Shown: one piece after another, positions 52,910 through 63,319 of the stretch | Layout of the letters: each line of letters opens with the position of its first letter | Numbering within the stretch: the first letter of the stretch is position 1 | Assembly (NCBI GenBank): GCA_001642415.1 | Contig: LTDK01000159.1 | Location: 36,059-100,058, forward strand | Length of the DNA stretch: 64,000 bases | Origin: Nematocida ironsii | Lineage: Eukaryota > Microsporidia | Direction of reading: 5' to 3' | Notes under the pieces: generated by a model | Databases searched by the model: none | Told to the model about the DNA's origin: nothing | Seen by the model: only the letters and a program-made list of their open reading frames with translations | Translations under genes and position numbers: made by a program

Positions 52910-53800
52910 ATGAGACAGGAATGGGTTGACAGAAATTTAGATCCTGCAATAAGAATTCCTTGTGATATTGTTCTATACGTCGGAGGAATTGGATTTTATA
53001 TTGTATTCCACTACGTTATAAAAAGAATCATTTCAGAGTTGCTTATACGTGCACTTGCCAGAGTGGATAATAAAAATATTGACAGAAGGAAATTCACACG
53101 GGCACTGTGGAAAGTCTTCTGTTTTGGTATTCTTAGCATGTGTGGTGCATACTGTTTATTCGACCAGGACTGGATATTCTCCCCATTTGGAATTACTCTG
53201 CAGTGGGATAATAATGCAACACCATCAAAGATAAACCTTTACTATATGCTTGCAATGGTTTATTACAGTGGAAGTTTTATTACAATGTTCTTTGAAGAGA
53301 AACAGTCGGACTTTTACTTAATGATATATCATCATTTTGTTACACTGGTCTTAGTATGCTTTTCTTATAGGTATAACTTCCTGCGGTACGGTGCATTTAT
53401 TATGTTCCTACATGATATATCTGATCCATGGATGGACTCGGCTAAAATAGCAGTTTATTTAGGGTATCAGAAGCTAGGGAATATTCTGTTTATTATTTTC
53501 GCAGGACTATTTATCATTCCGCGTATATTCATTTATTCAACTATGATACTTATCCCAGGGTATGGATTCCTTTGGGAGTTTAACAGCATGTACTTAGTCC
53601 CTATTTGGATTCTTCTCCTAGGTGTATTCTTACTAAATGCGTACTGGTCTGTTTTGATTATCAGAATGGCCCTTGACTTCATTAAACGAGGAAAAGTAAC
53701 AAAAGACATCAGAGACACATCTAACTCTAAATCAACAGAGGCATCTAAGAATAAAAAGGAAATGCAAGAAAGTCAAAAAGAAACCAGAAAGACACAATAA
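52910..53800 (+). CDS. LAG1: Ceramide synthase (LAG1/LAC1, TLC domain)
   Basis: The first ATG of the frame is at 52910; the longer frame starts with TTG (296 aa). It is a multipass TLC-domain protein. The Lag1 signature lies mid-protein: EEKQSDFYLMIYHHFVTLVL, with the His-His pair thought to be catalytic, then NFLRYGAFIMFLHDISDPWM with a second HD motif. About six to seven hydrophobic segments are visible, and the C-terminus is charged (KNKKEMQESQKETRKTQ), as in yeast Lag1. It acylates sphingoid bases with fatty acyl-CoA in the ER membrane, making ceramide. No partner subunit (Lip1) is seen here. Confidence 0.9.
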   Translation: MRQEWVDRNLDPAIRIPCDIVLYVGGIGFYIVFHYVIKRIISELLIRALARVDNKNIDRRKFTRALWKVFCFGILSMCGAYCLFDQDWIFSPFGITLQWDNNATPSKINLYYMLAMVYYSGSFITMFFEEKQSDFYLMIYHHFVTLVLVCFSYRYNFLRYGAFIMFLHDISDPWMDSAKIAVYLGYQKLGNILFIIFAGLFIIPRIFIYSTMILIPGYGFLWEFNSMYLVPIWILLLGVFLLNAYWSVLIIRMALDFIKRGKVTKDIRDTSNSKSTEASKNKKEMQESQKETRKTQ

Positions 53801-53944
53801 TTCAAATATGAAAAGCCTCCACAGTCTATTTATAGTAAATGCAGTGTGAAGGGTTTTTAACAAAAGAAATAAACAAAAATGTACTTTACCTTTAATGAAC
53901 AAATTCATTTCCTTAAATTCTTGTTTATTTAACAAATAATAAGA

Positions 53945-55918
53945 ATGGGAATTATAAGAAGTGCATGTATAACAGCACTGACTGGTGCTGTGATTCTTGA
54001 GCATATTTTAATGAAAGAGGATCAGAGAAAGTATAAGCAAAGGTACAATAAAAGTATCCCAATGAACTGGATGCCACCATCAAGAAGCACTACAATTAAC
54101 AATATTACTAATACAAAGTATGATTTAGTGATTATTGGAGGAGGAAGTGCAGGTGCTGGATGTTTACTAGATGCTGCATCAAGAGGATACTCTGCACTAC
54201 TCCTGGAAAGAGAAGACTTCGCAAGTGGGACTAGCTCAAAAAGTACAAAATTAATTCACGGTGGGATTAGGTATTTAGAAAAAGCAATTAAAGAATTGGA
54301 CTATAAACAGCTTTCATTAGTAATTGAAGGACTCCGAGAAAGAAAGTCATTTCTAAACCTAGCACCGTACTTAACAAGAGAAGTAGGGATACTCCTCCCA
54401 ATCCGGCATACAATAACTATTCCATATTTTTGGCTGGGAACAAAAGTGTACGACTGGCTCTCTGGGAGTCTTGGTATACAGAAGAGTTATTTCATAAATA
54501 AGAAAGAAGTAAAAAGAGTTCTTCCAACAATTGACTATAAAAAGGTTGCAGGAGGAATGGTATATTTTGATGGACAAATGGATGATTCAAGAGTGAACAC
54601 TATGCTTATTGAAACAGCCATATATCATGAAGGAACTGCATTGAATTACTGTGAGGTTATTGGGTTTAAAAAGAACAAAGGGAAAATTATAGGAGTGATA
54701 TTCAAGGATAAAGAAACGGGAAGGCAGCATACGGTCGAGTGTACAGGTGTAATAAATGCAACTGGTCCATTCACAGACAAAATTAGACAGCTTGATAATC
54801 CAGAGACTCCGAAAATTATATCACCAAGTGTTGGTGTTCATTTAGTAATCCCAGGAGGGTATACGGGAAAGTTTGGTATGCTCAATCCAAGCACAAAAAA
54901 TGGAAGTGTCTTATTTCTACTTCCATGGAGAAAACATTCAATCCTTGGTACAACAGACAGTACGGGAACAAACACAATGCCAGCAGAGAAAGACGTAAAC
55001 TACTTAATTAATGAAATGGGAGAATTCGTAGAGAGAAGACTCATCCCCAAAGCAAAAAACATTCTCAGTGCATGGGGAGGTATACGACCACTTGCCATGG
55101 ATCCATCAGCAGGCATGGACAGTACGGCTATAGTTAGGTCACACCTTATTGATAAGTCAGAATCAGGACTATTAACAATATCCGGTGGTAAATGGACAAG
55201 TTACAGAGAAATGGCAGAGGAGGCAGTAACAGAAGCAGCCAGAACATTCAGACTCCCGCATAAAAAATGCATTACAAAATATATTAGGTTAATAGGCAGT
55301 CATGAATATCACATAAATATGCCTACATACTTATCAAAGACATTCGGTATACCACAGGATATATCAGAGCACTTAGTGTCAACATACGGCGACAGAGCCA
55401 GGAAAGTCTGTGAATATGCAAATGGTAATTATACCAGGATTAGTGCAAAACATCCGTATATAACAGCAGAAATACCGTATACAATAGATCATGAACACGT
55501 CAGGAGAATATCTGATTATTTGGGCAGACGTAGTTTATTCGCATACTTCAATGTAAGAGATGCTCATTCATCAGTCCCTGTGCTATTAAAAGAGTTCAAG
55601 CAGTACATGAACTGGTCAGAGGATCAAACAAGAATTGAAGAGAATCAAGCATATGCTTATTTAGACACAATGGGATATAGTCTTCTTAAGAAAATGGAGG
55701 ACAGAGAGATTAAATTTGAAAAATTCAAAGCAGCCGTGCTTGGTACGTGCAAGAACTCACTTTGTGATTATAATAAGGTCAATTCATTAATCAGAAAATC
55801 CTTTAACCTTCCATTTATCCCTGCACTTAAAAATTCACAGATTCATAAAAAATCAGGGACAATTTCAGTACAAGAGGTTCTTAGCACAGTACAGGATCAT
55901 TTTAGTATAATCCAATAA
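53945..55918 (+). CDS. GUT2: FAD-dependent glycerol-3-phosphate dehydrogenase (Gut2 type)
   Basis: A 657-aa protein. After a basic N-terminus with a short hydrophobic segment (ACITALTGAVILEHIL) comes the Rossmann FAD motif YDLVIIGGGSAGAGCLLDAA, then SSKSTKLIHGGIRYL, and the C-terminal DAO_C region (HPYITAEIPYTIDHE and SLFAYFNVRDA). It oxidises glycerol-3-phosphate to DHAP and passes electrons to a membrane acceptor. Microsporidia have a mitosomal version thought to work with alternative oxidase, re-oxidising glycolytic NADH through a shuttle with cytosolic GPD. The N-terminal helix might be a mitosomal anchor or targeting signal; this is inference. Confidence 0.9.
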   Translation: MGIIRSACITALTGAVILEHILMKEDQRKYKQRYNKSIPMNWMPPSRSTTINNITNTKYDLVIIGGGSAGAGCLLDAASRGYSALLLEREDFASGTSSKSTKLIHGGIRYLEKAIKELDYKQLSLVIEGLRERKSFLNLAPYLTREVGILLPIRHTITIPYFWLGTKVYDWLSGSLGIQKSYFINKKEVKRVLPTIDYKKVAGGMVYFDGQMDDSRVNTMLIETAIYHEGTALNYCEVIGFKKNKGKIIGVIFKDKETGRQHTVECTGVINATGPFTDKIRQLDNPETPKIISPSVGVHLVIPGGYTGKFGMLNPSTKNGSVLFLLPWRKHSILGTTDSTGTNTMPAEKDVNYLINEMGEFVERRLIPKAKNILSAWGGIRPLAMDPSAGMDSTAIVRSHLIDKSESGLLTISGGKWTSYREMAEEAVTEAARTFRLPHKKCITKYIRLIGSHEYHINMPTYLSKTFGIPQDISEHLVSTYGDRARKVCEYANGNYTRISAKHPYITAEIPYTIDHEHVRRISDYLGRRSLFAYFNVRDAHSSVPVLLKEFKQYMNWSEDQTRIEENQAYAYLDTMGYSLLKKMEDREIKFEKFKAAVLGTCKNSLCDYNKVNSLIRKSFNLPFIPALKNSQIHKKSGTISVQEVLSTVQDHFSIIQ

Positions 55919-56041
55919 ATCAAAAATCTTCTTAAATCCGTTAAACATTAAAATTAATTTCAGGTTATTCCAATAGGTTCTAACAGTTTTTACTGTTTTA
56001 AGAAATATTTAATTAAAATTTTTTATACACTGAATATTTTC

Positions 56042-56722
56042 ATGCGTACACTAAGTAATCATGAACATAAAAAAGTAATTGAGACATATCATAGAATACA
56101 TAGGTTACCAACCGAGCCTAAGACGTATTATATTGTAGCAGGTATTATAGGTGTACTTTTAATGATATGCTTAGGTATTGTCATATATAAAGCATTTATA
56201 AGTCCAGGATACTTAATCAGAGGTGAGTACAGAATGGTATCAATGCAAGGATGCTTATCCTTAGATGGCATGCAATCAAATGCAGCAGGTAAGAAGTTGT
56301 TCTATACAGTATTATTAATAGTATTATTATGTAGTATAGGATTATTAACGTATAATACAGTATCAGTATATAATGGTAGAATGCACAAGAGATGGGCAGA
56401 GATAGACAAGATAGTTAATGAAGCAAGAGATGAAATTGCTGCTAAGGAAGAATCAAAGTTAATGGAAGTAGTTGATAGAGGCGCACGCTCTATTATGGAG
56501 GAGTATAAGAATATTCGGTTAGATAAGTATATAATAGGACATTATTCTAATTGTATTCTGACTAAGGACAATATTATTCATGCCCCTAATGGAGCAGCTA
56601 GTCCTATTAAGATGAAAATACCAGTGACAAAAGAATTATTGACTAGGTTAATACTGATTGCACAGAATCCAGAATTTACCAAATTAATAGAAAACCATCC
56701 GTTATATACTGGGTTATATTAA
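56042..56722 (+). CDS. Two-transmembrane protein, unrecognised
   Basis: A 226-aa protein with hydrophobic segments at about residues 29-50 (YYIVAGIIGVLLMICLGIVI) and 85-105 (FYTVLLIVLLCSIGLLTY) and a soluble C-terminal half with charged helices (RDEIAAKEESKLMEVVDRGA) and ENHPLYTGLY at the end. There is no signal peptide. Its layout resembles that of the protein at 62635-63279, which flanks DNA polymerase epsilon on the other side, though sequence similarity is weak. No family recognised. Confidence 0.5.
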   Translation: MRTLSNHEHKKVIETYHRIHRLPTEPKTYYIVAGIIGVLLMICLGIVIYKAFISPGYLIRGEYRMVSMQGCLSLDGMQSNAAGKKLFYTVLLIVLLCSIGLLTYNTVSVYNGRMHKRWAEIDKIVNEARDEIAAKEESKLMEVVDRGARSIMEEYKNIRLDKYIIGHYSNCILTKDNIIHAPNGAASPIKMKIPVTKELLTRLILIAQNPEFTKLIENHPLYTGLY

Positions 56723-56778
56723 ATCTAATAAATAACTGTTTTTATATTAAATTTCTATTTATGGTAATTAATTTATGT

Positions 56779-59700
56779 TTATTTTATAGTAAGGTAGTCA
56801 ATCATTGTCTTAGCATATATAATTATAGTGATAGTTGGTGCAATCGTACATATAGATATAATATCACGTATAGCCGTATTAATTTCATGCTTAACTTCCC
56901 TGGAGAGTCTTCCACCACATGTGCATCTGGTTGCAAGTGGGTTTACACTGGGTTTCTTACACACACTGCATTTCCTCTCCATTTTTACTACTCTTTTAGT
57001 GACTGCATGGATTTGACGAGTAATCGACTCTTCAATAACTAACCGAGTGAATGGGACCAGGCACTTTTTACACTTTAAATCTATCCTTTGGCTGTGCTGA
57101 ATCAGTTCATTAAAGAATTGGTCAATCTCCGACTGTGTCGTAATCGGGTTATGTGGTGAGTGAATGACACTCGTCGCAGAACATTGACATTCTATGGTTA
57201 CGGTCGTAAATTCACCAAACGGTCGGAGTATCTCCTCAGAGAATGGACTTAATTGAACAATCTTAGCTGACTTCCTGGCAAATTCTGGTGATTTATACTT
57301 TAACCCGTATATCTTAATAAGTAACCTAGTGATAGTAAACCCATTTGATGTACTTTGCATGTAAACCTCTTTAATGTACTCTAATGCACTTAAATCATCA
57401 TTTTTAAGGAGATCATTAATTATTATACTGGGGATTGGATGAATAAATGTACTTATCATACGGTCATTCAGTAGAAGTATCTTCTGATAATTGGCTTGGT
57501 CTACCATTAATACTCTCTTATACCACTGAGATACTCTTAGTCTTAGGAGTGACCCATACGATAAATTACTTACTTCTGTGAATATTTGGTCTAAGTGTAC
57601 TTGTGCTGACTGCTTTGTGGACTGGCCCGTATGAATTATTAAATCTTCACCATCAGCTGCAATTACTTCACCACCACTCCTGGTAATTCCTGATACGATC
57701 CCAGAAATAAATTTTATTTGAAGGAGGGATATACGTGAGGAAATAAATTCTGTTACTGAACTGGTCTTTTCTATCGATCTGACCCAGTATGGAATATTAT
57801 TGGCTATCTCCTGGGCACCTGATGTTTTCTTAATGCAGTGGTAGACTACTTTCTTTATAAGGCTTTGCATGGCTTCCATTTCAATGCCTTGCTTGAAATT
57901 AGCACGTTCCTCTTTCATTAAAGTGTCTGCTTCAATTATGCAGAGTAGTACACTACCTGTCACTGATACACCCACTGAAATACCTTCATAGACGCCTTCT
58001 CTGTATAACTCCTTTTTAAATGGATTTTCATCTGATGTCTCTGGTGTGTAATGGATTCTTTTTTTATAGTGCGTGTCATTCCATCCTATAATATGCTTTG
58101 ACTCTCTTTCTTTATAATGGAGATAGTCTAAGACGAGTGTTTCCCTGGAGAATTCAATTGGGAGTATCGGAATATTTGCAAATTCACAGATATTCACTTG
58201 TTTCTGGGCTTTCTTAACTGCTTTGTTTAATACTTCCATTAGGACGGGTATTGCAGTAGAGCTGCCATGGATGGTTTTTGTGACTAATACGTCAATTGCC
58301 ATTACACAGTGCTTTACTTTAATGGATGATAATGAAGAATTCTTTGTATAGAAGACTATACCAAGGTCTAACGGCTTAAGATACTTTACTAAATCCGGCC
58401 GGTTATTAAACAGGTGTACACCCTCAGTGGATGGTTCAAATACTTCTGGGATTCTGCATGTAGGTGATTTACCTAATCCTGTATATAATGCATAAATTGT
58501 CTTTCCTTCTGATGTACATGTGGTTATTACATATACAGGGACTCTTTTAAATCTTACCATGCTTAGTGCACGTACTTCCTTTGGTACATCTAGTTCATAA
58601 ATACCTTTAATCTCTGGTGATTCAAATAAGTTCGTGTACTTATGGAATTTACTGTTGAATTCTACTGGGTCCATCACTACCCTTACAAACTCTCTTTTGC
58701 CAGTTATACCGACTGCATACTTAACCACTTTCTGTACAAATACTTCTGTGCTGTTAAGTGCTGTATACGTTGTAACAATCCTATCAAGAACAGATGTATC
58801 TGCATGTAAATAGAAGGTTTTCTTTTGTTTGATCTCTTTCTCAATGAGTTTCTTACCTTCTACGTATACAGCAGTGAATGCGTACGATGTGATTTTCTTA
58901 ATGGCTATAACGGACATTTCATCTTTTGATGGATTTTCATTTTCTGTTATCATTCCTGAGGCAGTACTTGAATGTATTCTTAAGAAATCAACAAGACTTT
59001 GATTATGGCCCTTATTCTCCTCTACTGGTGATTTTTCAGGTTTGTTCAGTGCTTGTACTGTACGTGTACTGTTTAATGAATTAATATTCTCTGCTGTATC
59101 TTTGGATTTCTTGAAGAATTCAGTTATTTTCTTATGGTGTACTGCCCATTGTGGTGGATTGACTCTGCTCACAGGATTCTTCAGGCCTTGAAGTGATGCA
59201 GGTATAATAATAATCCTTGCTATTATATTTGAAAGTCTTTCTAAGTAATACGACCAGTCAATTATCTCTCGAATATCATTTGGGACTGTTTTCATTTTTA
59301 GCCATTTCTGGAGGTACTTCTCCTTTTGATTCTTCTCTGCATAGAATACTGACTGAGGAATTGCCCGAGAAGTGACTGGTTCATTCTCTGGATATTTCGA
59401 AATAATGAATGAACAGGACATTCCCTTTACAACCACATTCTGTCCTAGGAGTTCTGATAATCTCTCTGCTGCAGTGAGACATGTGGTCTTCACCATAGAA
59501 AGCGCATCTGCACTCTTTGACATATTCCGTGTCTCACCAAAGTAGTTGAATATTTCATCCTGTGCGAGTGCCTGTGCTTTTGTCTCAATAATATCTATCC
59601 AGTAATCAGCACACTCTGCTAGTGTCATATAACACTCCTCTAGCGTATTACCACTTAATAACAGATTGAACATTTCCTCCTGGAAGGACTTGACAAATTT

Positions 59701-62493
59701 AAGCTCACCCCGTCTTTTAAACTCAAACCCTTTAAGCTCGGATATCTTTTCTTTGTTATTTATAACGATGTACCTCTTTTTAATCGACTCTCCTTGTTTT
59801 GTAGACCCTGGTAGGAACATTCCTCTGTATGGACCATCAATTTCAAACTGGATTGAATTTTCAGATGTAACTGTATACTCCCCAGTCTCTTCTTTTATTT
59901 GGTACTGGTGGTTACTGAACAGATCCAGTAGCATATAATTAAGAAGTGAACAGATATATGAAAATCCAATTGGTCCTTCCTTCGTGCTAAGCGTATAATT
60001 TAATGGGAATGATTCTGGTAATAATGCCCAGATACCATCCGTGTCTAATTCTAGTGTAACACCAAATGCATCAATTACTGTCTTAGTGTTTTGAATGATA
60101 GAACTGCCTGTTTGACAAACTACAGCTGCCATTTCCATAGAGTGCCACCGAGCACCTTTCTTCATGACATACCCATAGAATGAGTTCAGAACACATTTAT
60201 GCGCAATTTGTAAAGAATCGTATATACCTGCTTTCTTGGCCCATTCTACAGCTGTCTCTGTGCCTGGTCCTGTTTCTGCCTCTGCTTCTTTTATTTTTGT
60301 CTTTGCTTGCTTTGCTAGTCTTTTATACTCATTCCTTCGGTCTCGGAATTTTCTTACTGCATTTACATAGAAAGGATTTTCTCTTTGACAGATAATACTC
60401 TTCTTGTCTTCAATCACTATCTCTCTGGTTTTCTTACTTGTATTCTTCGCATGTTCAATTAAGTTGTTCTTGAACTGCTCCTCAAATCTTGGTAGTTTTC
60501 CACTTTTCTGGTTGGACAGCGTGCCCTTAGTACTTAATAAATCCCTCCTCTGCTTATAAAATGCCTCTCTTGTACTCTTTGAAATGGTTTCAACTGATTT
60601 TTTATCAACTACCAGTACTTCTGCCCTTCCCTTCCAGTTCATTTTTCTTTGGCAGATATCCTTCCCTTCTGCATAAATACACTGACCACACTTCTTTTCA
60701 TCTGTTATAGCAGATGGTTGCAGTCTGTTTGTAAGAATAATATTCGGGTACATGGCACCTACATCTAAATGGTAAATGTGTGGTTTCATGTATGCTTTGT
60801 TCATACTTGCCAGATCTCTAAGTTTATTCTGGATGTCTTCCACTACTTCTTTTTTATTTAGGCACTCCTTCCCTTTTAACTCTACATCCACTATACTCTC
60901 CACTTCATTAATCATTTTATCAATATACTCTTTGTTAAATGTAAACTCATACTCAAAATCAGACCTGTATATCCCAGACTTTAAGCACTCCACATGCCCA
61001 CCTACATACGAAATTGACTCTGCCATACGCCCATTATAATTATGCAGGAGTGGTGCTCTTTTTTTTTCTGGTATTAATACATGGCAGAAATAAGCCTCTT
61101 TCACCAGGAGAGTCTCACACAGTGTGCCTGACCCTTTTCTAAGCACATCATCCGGTGGAAGTGGGATTAATGATGCAAGTGAGAATATGAATGGGTGAAC
61201 ATATTTTAAGTATAAAAAGTGCGTGGCAATTGCATCTGATACAGAATATGATGCCATTAATTTCGGATTGGTCTTTGCAAAGTGTACCATATTCTCTGGA
61301 TCTATTTCATCTGGGAAGTACCCTAGCTTTGCTTTTGTTACACTTTTAAGGCCTTGACTACCTGCAGGTAAATAACTGTCCCTCTTCACCCATTTATAAC
61401 AGTCTAAATGAAGAATATAATCACAAACGTACTCTTCCTTTGTGTTGTTCTTAAACCCAAGCGAAGTGTACAGGTTTATACCATGCACTTCCAGTCTTTT
61501 TTCAACAAACGGCCAGTCAAAGAAGTCTCCATTATACGTGGTTATAACATGTGGCTTATACGTGTGCAGCAGTTCCATAAACTTATTTAACAGGTTCTTC
61601 TCGTTTTTTTCATTGAAAATATCAAACTCACCCCCAATATCACTTGTTGGTCTAAATTCAAATGGCTGTATATCTGCACCAACTATTTCCCTGTTAATTA
61701 ATAACCAACCACCAAGAGTTGTCATAACAGATATCATCATAATCTGATCCTTATCCGCAGATGGGAACTTTAATGGGTCTTTAGTTGTCTCAATATCAAA
61801 TGAGAATATCCTTAAATCAGGTGGAATCACTTTTGATGATTCAGATATAGTATACTTCCCATTATACTCAATTGTATACCACTTACCTGCATTAATATTC
61901 AATTCTATAGCCATCTGGACAGATACAGGAATATCATATTCATACACATTTTTAATGAACTCTTCTGGTTCTGGTTCATTACACTGCCTCTTCTCCCTGG
62001 CAAATAAAAGTGAAGTTGCATCTTCTTTCTTCTTAACCAGATTCCTCCTGGCAATTTCTTCAACCTCCCTTTTTATTAAAGAAGAGTCTTTCTCTGAGTA
62101 CATGCTTAGTATTAAGTACTGTGACCCATCACTTGCTAAATGATTTACTTTTTGTAAATCTATCCTCTTCGTAATCCCTATGGTCTTTATATTATCCTGG
62201 TACTTCCCAATTAAATAATCCTCTACAGCAGACAGTGCATGTTCTGGTGCTTCAACAAGTATTTTCGGTGGGAAGGGTACTTCAACCCGAAAATTCTCAC
62301 TCTCACTGTCTATAAAGTATAAAATTGCACATGTTATAAGTCTCTTAGTATCAGGACATACTTTCTCTTTCATATGATAGTTCAATAACCAACCATCCCG
62401 CGGTATAATCCCATTATAATTCTCATACTTAAAATAGTCTGCTAAAATACTCGTATCCCAAATACTTTCCATATGAATAAAAAAAATATCCAT
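56779..62493 (-). CDS. POL2: DNA polymerase epsilon catalytic subunit
   Basis: A 1904-aa B-family polymerase. The exonuclease domain has motif SFDIETT (Asp at about residue 233), TYNGDFFDWPF and YSVSDAIATHFLYLKYV. The polymerase domain has LDVGAMYPNIILTNRLQP, KCVLNSFYGYVMKKGARWHS and ELDTDGIW, all intact and epsilon-specific in wording. The long C-terminal inactive half (DUF1744 region) is present. Near the end are Cys clusters: ECQC...CKKC and CSVCKKP...RCTCGG, the latter matching the CysB module that binds Dpb2. It copies the leading strand. It is shorter than the yeast protein (about 2200 aa). A second ATG at 62472 is possible as start. Confidence 0.95.
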   Translation of the reverse strand: MDIFFIHMESIWDTSILADYFKYENYNGIIPRDGWLLNYHMKEKVCPDTKRLITCAILYFIDSESENFRVEVPFPPKILVEAPEHALSAVEDYLIGKYQDNIKTIGITKRIDLQKVNHLASDGSQYLILSMYSEKDSSLIKREVEEIARRNLVKKKEDATSLLFAREKRQCNEPEPEEFIKNVYEYDIPVSVQMAIELNINAGKWYTIEYNGKYTISESSKVIPPDLRIFSFDIETTKDPLKFPSADKDQIMMISVMTTLGGWLLINREIVGADIQPFEFRPTSDIGGEFDIFNEKNEKNLLNKFMELLHTYKPHVITTYNGDFFDWPFVEKRLEVHGINLYTSLGFKNNTKEEYVCDYILHLDCYKWVKRDSYLPAGSQGLKSVTKAKLGYFPDEIDPENMVHFAKTNPKLMASYSVSDAIATHFLYLKYVHPFIFSLASLIPLPPDDVLRKGSGTLCETLLVKEAYFCHVLIPEKKRAPLLHNYNGRMAESISYVGGHVECLKSGIYRSDFEYEFTFNKEYIDKMINEVESIVDVELKGKECLNKKEVVEDIQNKLRDLASMNKAYMKPHIYHLDVGAMYPNIILTNRLQPSAITDEKKCGQCIYAEGKDICQRKMNWKGRAEVLVVDKKSVETISKSTREAFYKQRRDLLSTKGTLSNQKSGKLPRFEEQFKNNLIEHAKNTSKKTREIVIEDKKSIICQRENPFYVNAVRKFRDRRNEYKRLAKQAKTKIKEAEAETGPGTETAVEWAKKAGIYDSLQIAHKCVLNSFYGYVMKKGARWHSMEMAAVVCQTGSSIIQNTKTVIDAFGVTLELDTDGIWALLPESFPLNYTLSTKEGPIGFSYICSLLNYMLLDLFSNHQYQIKEETGEYTVTSENSIQFEIDGPYRGMFLPGSTKQGESIKKRYIVINNKEKISELKGFEFKRRGELKFVKSFQEEMFNLLLSGNTLEECYMTLAECADYWIDIIETKAQALAQDEIFNYFGETRNMSKSADALSMVKTTCLTAAERLSELLGQNVVVKGMSCSFIISKYPENEPVTSRAIPQSVFYAEKNQKEKYLQKWLKMKTVPNDIREIIDWSYYLERLSNIIARIIIIPASLQGLKNPVSRVNPPQWAVHHKKITEFFKKSKDTAENINSLNSTRTVQALNKPEKSPVEENKGHNQSLVDFLRIHSSTASGMITENENPSKDEMSVIAIKKITSYAFTAVYVEGKKLIEKEIKQKKTFYLHADTSVLDRIVTTYTALNSTEVFVQKVVKYAVGITGKREFVRVVMDPVEFNSKFHKYTNLFESPEIKGIYELDVPKEVRALSMVRFKRVPVYVITTCTSEGKTIYALYTGLGKSPTCRIPEVFEPSTEGVHLFNNRPDLVKYLKPLDLGIVFYTKNSSLSSIKVKHCVMAIDVLVTKTIHGSSTAIPVLMEVLNKAVKKAQKQVNICEFANIPILPIEFSRETLVLDYLHYKERESKHIIGWNDTHYKKRIHYTPETSDENPFKKELYREGVYEGISVGVSVTGSVLLCIIEADTLMKEERANFKQGIEMEAMQSLIKKVVYHCIKKTSGAQEIANNIPYWVRSIEKTSSVTEFISSRISLLQIKFISGIVSGITRSGGEVIAADGEDLIIHTGQSTKQSAQVHLDQIFTEVSNLSYGSLLRLRVSQWYKRVLMVDQANYQKILLLNDRMISTFIHPIPSIIINDLLKNDDLSALEYIKEVYMQSTSNGFTITRLLIKIYGLKYKSPEFARKSAKIVQLSPFSEEILRPFGEFTTVTIECQCSATSVIHSPHNPITTQSEIDQFFNELIQHSQRIDLKCKKCLVPFTRLVIEESITRQIHAVTKRVVKMERKCSVCKKPSVNPLATRCTCGGRLSREVKHEINTAIRDIISICTIAPTITIIIYAKTMIDYLTIK

Positions 62494-62634
62494 GCTTTAT
62501 GCTTTATACACAGAAACCTTCATGCAAGTTTATTCCTTCTAGTAATAATTCTTATGGCAATGGCTTAGTCCATATAATAATAGCTTATTCCTATGCTATC
62601 TAGTGGTATTCCTTCTAGTAATAGCTTATCCCAT
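62494..62634. repeat. Short intergenic repeats upstream of POL2
   Basis: A 20-bp word TCTAGTAATAATTCTTATGG occurs twice, at 62538-62557 and 62634-62653. The second copy overlaps the stop codon and last codons of the gene at 62635. Degenerate CTTCTAGTAATAGCTTATCC-like copies lie between. The divergent POL2 promoter must be within this gap. Confidence 0.6.
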
Positions 62635-63279
62635 CTAGTAATAATTCTTATGGTTCCTTATCTTGTCAAGTAATTCACCCGTTACTCTCTTCTCAACTGC
62701 CTTTAATATATGCTTATACGCTGGTACTTTTACCATATTCTTCATGTCATATGATAAGAATAGGATTATAGAATCATCTGTCACTGAATATCTCTTAGCA
62801 TTATCTAATAAAGTATTAGATATATTATCATTAATAGATGGAATAAGACTCCTTTTATCCCTATAAGGTATTTCAATACTTTCACTATCTGGTACACTAT
62901 ATGATACTAGCTTATCCGTAGTAATCAGCATTATACTGGTTATGTATAATAATATACTAATAATGCCTATAATAATCCTTATCCTTGACAGTCTATTAAT
63001 ATTTAGCTGTAATTCGGTATCTTTTGATTTATATTCTAATAATACTTCATCTTGTTCTTCATCTTGTGGTGTTATTACTATTCTTGGTAATGGATTGTTA
63101 TTTCTATGCTTAGTTAATTTTCTGTTATAAATTGCTATTTCTATGCTTATTATAATAAATATTACTGTACTTATTATAGTAAGTCCTATCATTGCTGGTA
63201 TAATAAATGTTTTTATATCCGATGATTTTAAATCATTTATATCATTAAATATATCATGCACTACTGCTCCTGCGCTCAT
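62635..63279 (-). CDS. Two-transmembrane protein, unrecognised
   Basis: A 214-aa protein with two hydrophobic segments (about residues 24-48, TFIIPAMIGLTIISTVIFII, and 98-120, RIIIGIISILLYITSIMLIT) separated by a charged linker (TPQDEEQDEVLLEYKSKD), and a soluble C-terminal half. The layout is like that of the protein at 56042-56722 on the other side of POL2, but no clear sequence match is seen. The stop codon lies in a short repeat that recurs downstream. Confidence 0.5.
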   Translation of the reverse strand: MSAGAVVHDIFNDINDLKSSDIKTFIIPAMIGLTIISTVIFIIISIEIAIYNRKLTKHRNNNPLPRIVITPQDEEQDEVLLEYKSKDTELQLNINRLSRIRIIIGIISILLYITSIMLITTDKLVSYSVPDSESIEIPYRDKRSLIPSINDNISNTLLDNAKRYSVTDDSIILFLSYDMKNMVKVPAYKHILKAVEKRVTGELLDKIRNHKNYY

Positions 63280-63319
63280 GTAACTGAAAATAAAAAAAAT
63301 ATATTTATAGTTTTTGTGA

